From the NCBI GenBank assembly GCA_050303435.1, contig JBNLBT010000044.1:1-25391 (forward strand): a DNA stretch of 25,391 nt, given 5' to 3'. The number at the start of each line of letters is the position of its first letter. Within the stretch, counting starts at the first letter, position 1. The DNA is from JBNLBT01 sp050303435. Its GTDB lineage: Bacteria; Pseudomonadota; Gammaproteobacteria; Xanthomonadales; Marinicellaceae. Made by a program: the position numbers and the translations under genes. A model generated the notes under the pieces. The model was given only the letters and a program-made list of their open reading frames with translations, searched no databases and had not been told where the DNA came from. Below are positions 23,950 through 25,391 of the stretch, piece by piece.

Positions 23950-25225
23950 AGGCCTTGTTGAGCCGTTCCAGGTATTTTTCCGGACTGAAATAGGCCACCC
24001 GTTTGCGCCCCTTGGCAATCAGTTCCTGGCGCGTTGCTTCGTTGTTGATCAGGGCGTTGAGCTTGTCGCGAATTTCGGTGTATTTGTAGGGGTTGACGTA
24101 CAATGCGGCGTCACCGGCCACTTCCGGCAACGACGTGGTCCTGGAACAGATCACCGGGCAATCGTTCTGCATGGCCTCCAGCACCGGCAGTCCAAAACCC
24201 TCGTACAAAGAAGGAAACACCAGACACAGCGCGTGTCGATACAAAATCGACAATTCACGTTCATTGACGTAGTCGAGGAACACGTATTGGTCTTTATACA
24301 GGTAGCGGTCGATGTCCTTGAGCTGTTGATCGGCCATCCACGCCTTTTTACCCACAATCGCCAGTTTGTAGCCCTTTTCAATGAACGCCATGGCGGTGAT
24401 CAGCGAGCGGATGTTTTTCTTCGGTTCGATGTTGCCAACGAACAAAATGTATTTCTGACTGAGCAGCTCGCGCGATTCCAGAAAAATCTGATCGAACACC
24501 TCATCCACCATTTGCGGCTTTTTCTTGTGCGATTGATAGGTGACCTGAATTTTGTCCTCGTCCACATCGTACAATTCGATGATGTCGGATTTGGTGTGCT
24601 CGGAAACCGAAAGGATCAGGTCGGCTTTCTTCAGCGATTTCTTGAACAGATAATAAAAGTTGTTTTTCACATCCAAAGTGGTGAACGGCACTTTCAATGG
24701 AATCAGGTCGTGCACTGTGATCACGGTTTTCACGCCCGGCACCTCAATCGGCAAAGGTGTGGTCAGATGAAACACATCGGGCTTGTGACGCATGTTCAGG
24801 CGGGTGTATTTTTTCACCGTGCCAAACACGCGGTTGGCGGAATGAAACACGTCGTCCACATTGGCCAGATAATCGTATTTTTTACCGGCCACCTTGGAAA
24901 GAAAATTTTCCGGGTCCGGCAATGTGATGCGCGGCGTCAATTCCTGTTCTTTGGGGCGATACAGCAATTTACTGGCATCGCGCATGATGCGAAAAATTTT
25001 CTTGTCCGTGAATCGCGCCGGCGTGTGGTACTGCTGGTCAAAGAAATTCACTTCATCCAACAGTTTGTTTTTTCCCGAGATGTGTCGATGGTCTGTGAGA
25101 ATTCCAATTTTGTGGCCCATTTGCCGGTACGCATCCAGCAAGGTTACACCATAGGTTTTAATGCCCGATCCGTGACGCATGCCCAGATTGAATCCATCAA
25201 TCAGCACTTCCAGTTTTTTTTTCAT
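23933..25225 (-). CDS. Glycosyltransferase family 4
   Basis: A 430-residue GT-B fold transferase. The N-terminus is LEVLIDGFNLGMRHGSGIKT, with GSGIKT the donor loop. The middle part has HLTTPLPIEVPGVKTVITVH, VGNIEPKKN marks the start of the C-terminal domain, and VFPSLYEGFGLPVLEAMQN is the EX7E catalytic/donor motif. The C-terminus ends in SPEKYLERLNKAYEKLV. It is richer in Lys, Asn and Tyr than its neighbours and its DNA looks more AT-rich, possibly foreign. It is first in an overlapping three-gene operon with two sulfotransferases. The sugar and acceptor are unknown. Confidence 0.9.
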   Translation of the reverse strand: MKKKLEVLIDGFNLGMRHGSGIKTYGVTLLDAYRQMGHKIGILTDHRHISGKNKLLDEVNFFDQQYHTPARFTDKKIFRIMRDASKLLYRPKEQELTPRITLPDPENFLSKVAGKKYDYLANVDDVFHSANRVFGTVKKYTRLNMRHKPDVFHLTTPLPIEVPGVKTVITVHDLIPLKVPFTTLDVKNNFYYLFKKSLKKADLILSVSEHTKSDIIELYDVDEDKIQVTYQSHKKKPQMVDEVFDQIFLESRELLSQKYILFVGNIEPKKNIRSLITAMAFIEKGYKLAIVGKKAWMADQQLKDIDRYLYKDQYVFLDYVNERELSILYRHALCLVFPSLYEGFGLPVLEAMQNDCPVICSRTTSLPEVAGDAALYVNPYKYTEIRDKLNALINNEATRQELIAKGRKRVAYFSPEKYLERLNKAYEKLV

Positions 25226-25333
25226 GCCCTCTTGCCCGTGAGTTCTGAACGCACGCCCTCAACAACGTCCGCTCGTTTGATTGGTCGGTGGATGTGCCTG
25301 CGCATGCACGGCAGGCCGGTCCTCTTTTCTATT

Positions 25334-25359
25334 AAAAACGGCGCACAGGCCGATGTGCG
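25334..25359 (-). terminator. Probable terminator of the gene cut by the right edge
   Basis: On the minus strand CGCACA (25359-25354), a 6-base loop, TGTGCG (25347-25342), three bases and five T (25338-25334). It follows directly the stop at 25361, supporting a minus-strand gene there and separating it from the GT4 operon. Confidence 0.5.
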
Positions 25360-25360
25360 G

Positions 25361-25391
25361 TCAATATTCATCGTCATCCATGTCATTCATC
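25361..25391 (-). CDS. C-terminal tail of a minus-strand gene, cut by the right edge
   Basis: The last 31 bases read on the minus strand as MNDMDDDEY and stop (TGA at 25363-25361). Only ten codons including the stop are visible, so this is not proof of a gene. The acidic, Asp-rich tail and the probable terminator right after it make a real gene end likely. The family cannot be identified. Confidence 0.35.
   Translation of the reverse strand, partial: MNDMDDDEY

Noticed and set aside
22786..23961. Long open frame of about 390 codons on the plus strand inside the fused sulfotransferase gene
   Set aside because: Antisense shadow; the minus-strand frame carries the PAPS motifs and the overlapping operon junctions.
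25296..25316. Inverted repeat GCCTGC/GCAGGC upstream of the GT4 gene
   Set aside because: Short, isolated and expected by chance in GC-rich DNA; no promoter elements are placed around it to make an operator credible.

Overview
The window reads as chromosomal DNA of a gammaproteobacterium, moderately GC-rich (by eye), with typical housekeeping proteins: rpsU-yqeY-dnaG-rpoD in that order, a TrmH close to the E. coli protein, YchF, YggS, BolA and an ArsC/WrbA pair. The bolA-ppiC pairing, the small 'LTxxE' secreted protein and the secreted beta-helix and DUF11-type proteins suggest relatives of the Lysobacterales/Xanthomonadales or a marine lineage near them. That placement is inference. No tRNA, rRNA, CRISPR array, insertion sequence or prophage gene was seen, and no stretch longer than about 300 bases lacks a gene.

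Layout. 1-3116 (minus): a lipopolysaccharide-type cluster of a zinc-finger protein, a GT4 glycosyltransferase, an O-antigen-ligase-like membrane protein and a GT2 glycosyltransferase cut by the left edge; the last two junctions are 8-base stop/start overlaps. 3134-4117 (plus): an ELM1-family protein. 4139-7180 (minus): trmH and, upstream of it, a 770-residue secreted repeat protein whose terminator abuts the trmH start. 7332-9995: a small secreted protein, ychF, a small EF-hand protein and yggS. 10088-14387 (plus): the macromolecular synthesis operon rpsU-yqeY-dnaG-rpoD, ended by a bidirectional terminator. 14459-17015 (minus): bolA-ppiC-like lipoprotein-secreted beta-helix protein, all overlapping by 1-4 bases, divergent from arsC-wrbA (17091-18022). 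17991-20954 (minus): pyruvate kinase followed by a CPBP-type membrane protein whose 3' end overlaps wrbA tail to tail. 21221-21607 (plus): a zinc-ribbon membrane protein behind a leader with a terminator-like structure. 21596-25225 (minus): a GT4 glycosyltransferase and two different sulfotransferases, all overlapping, probably making a sulfated surface glycan. 25361-25391: the apparent acidic C-terminal tail of a further minus-strand gene.

Most of the window is ordinary. The items most worth a second look are the glycosyltransferase plus two-sulfotransferase operon (one sulfotransferase carries a C-terminal beta-sandwich), the CPBP-like protein with Gln-Gln in place of the catalytic Glu-Glu, the terminator/alternative-hairpin leader before the zinc-ribbon gene, the PPIase-beta-helix coupled pair, and the terminator that leaves trmH almost no leader. 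I did not find a convincing, wholly new multi-gene system.
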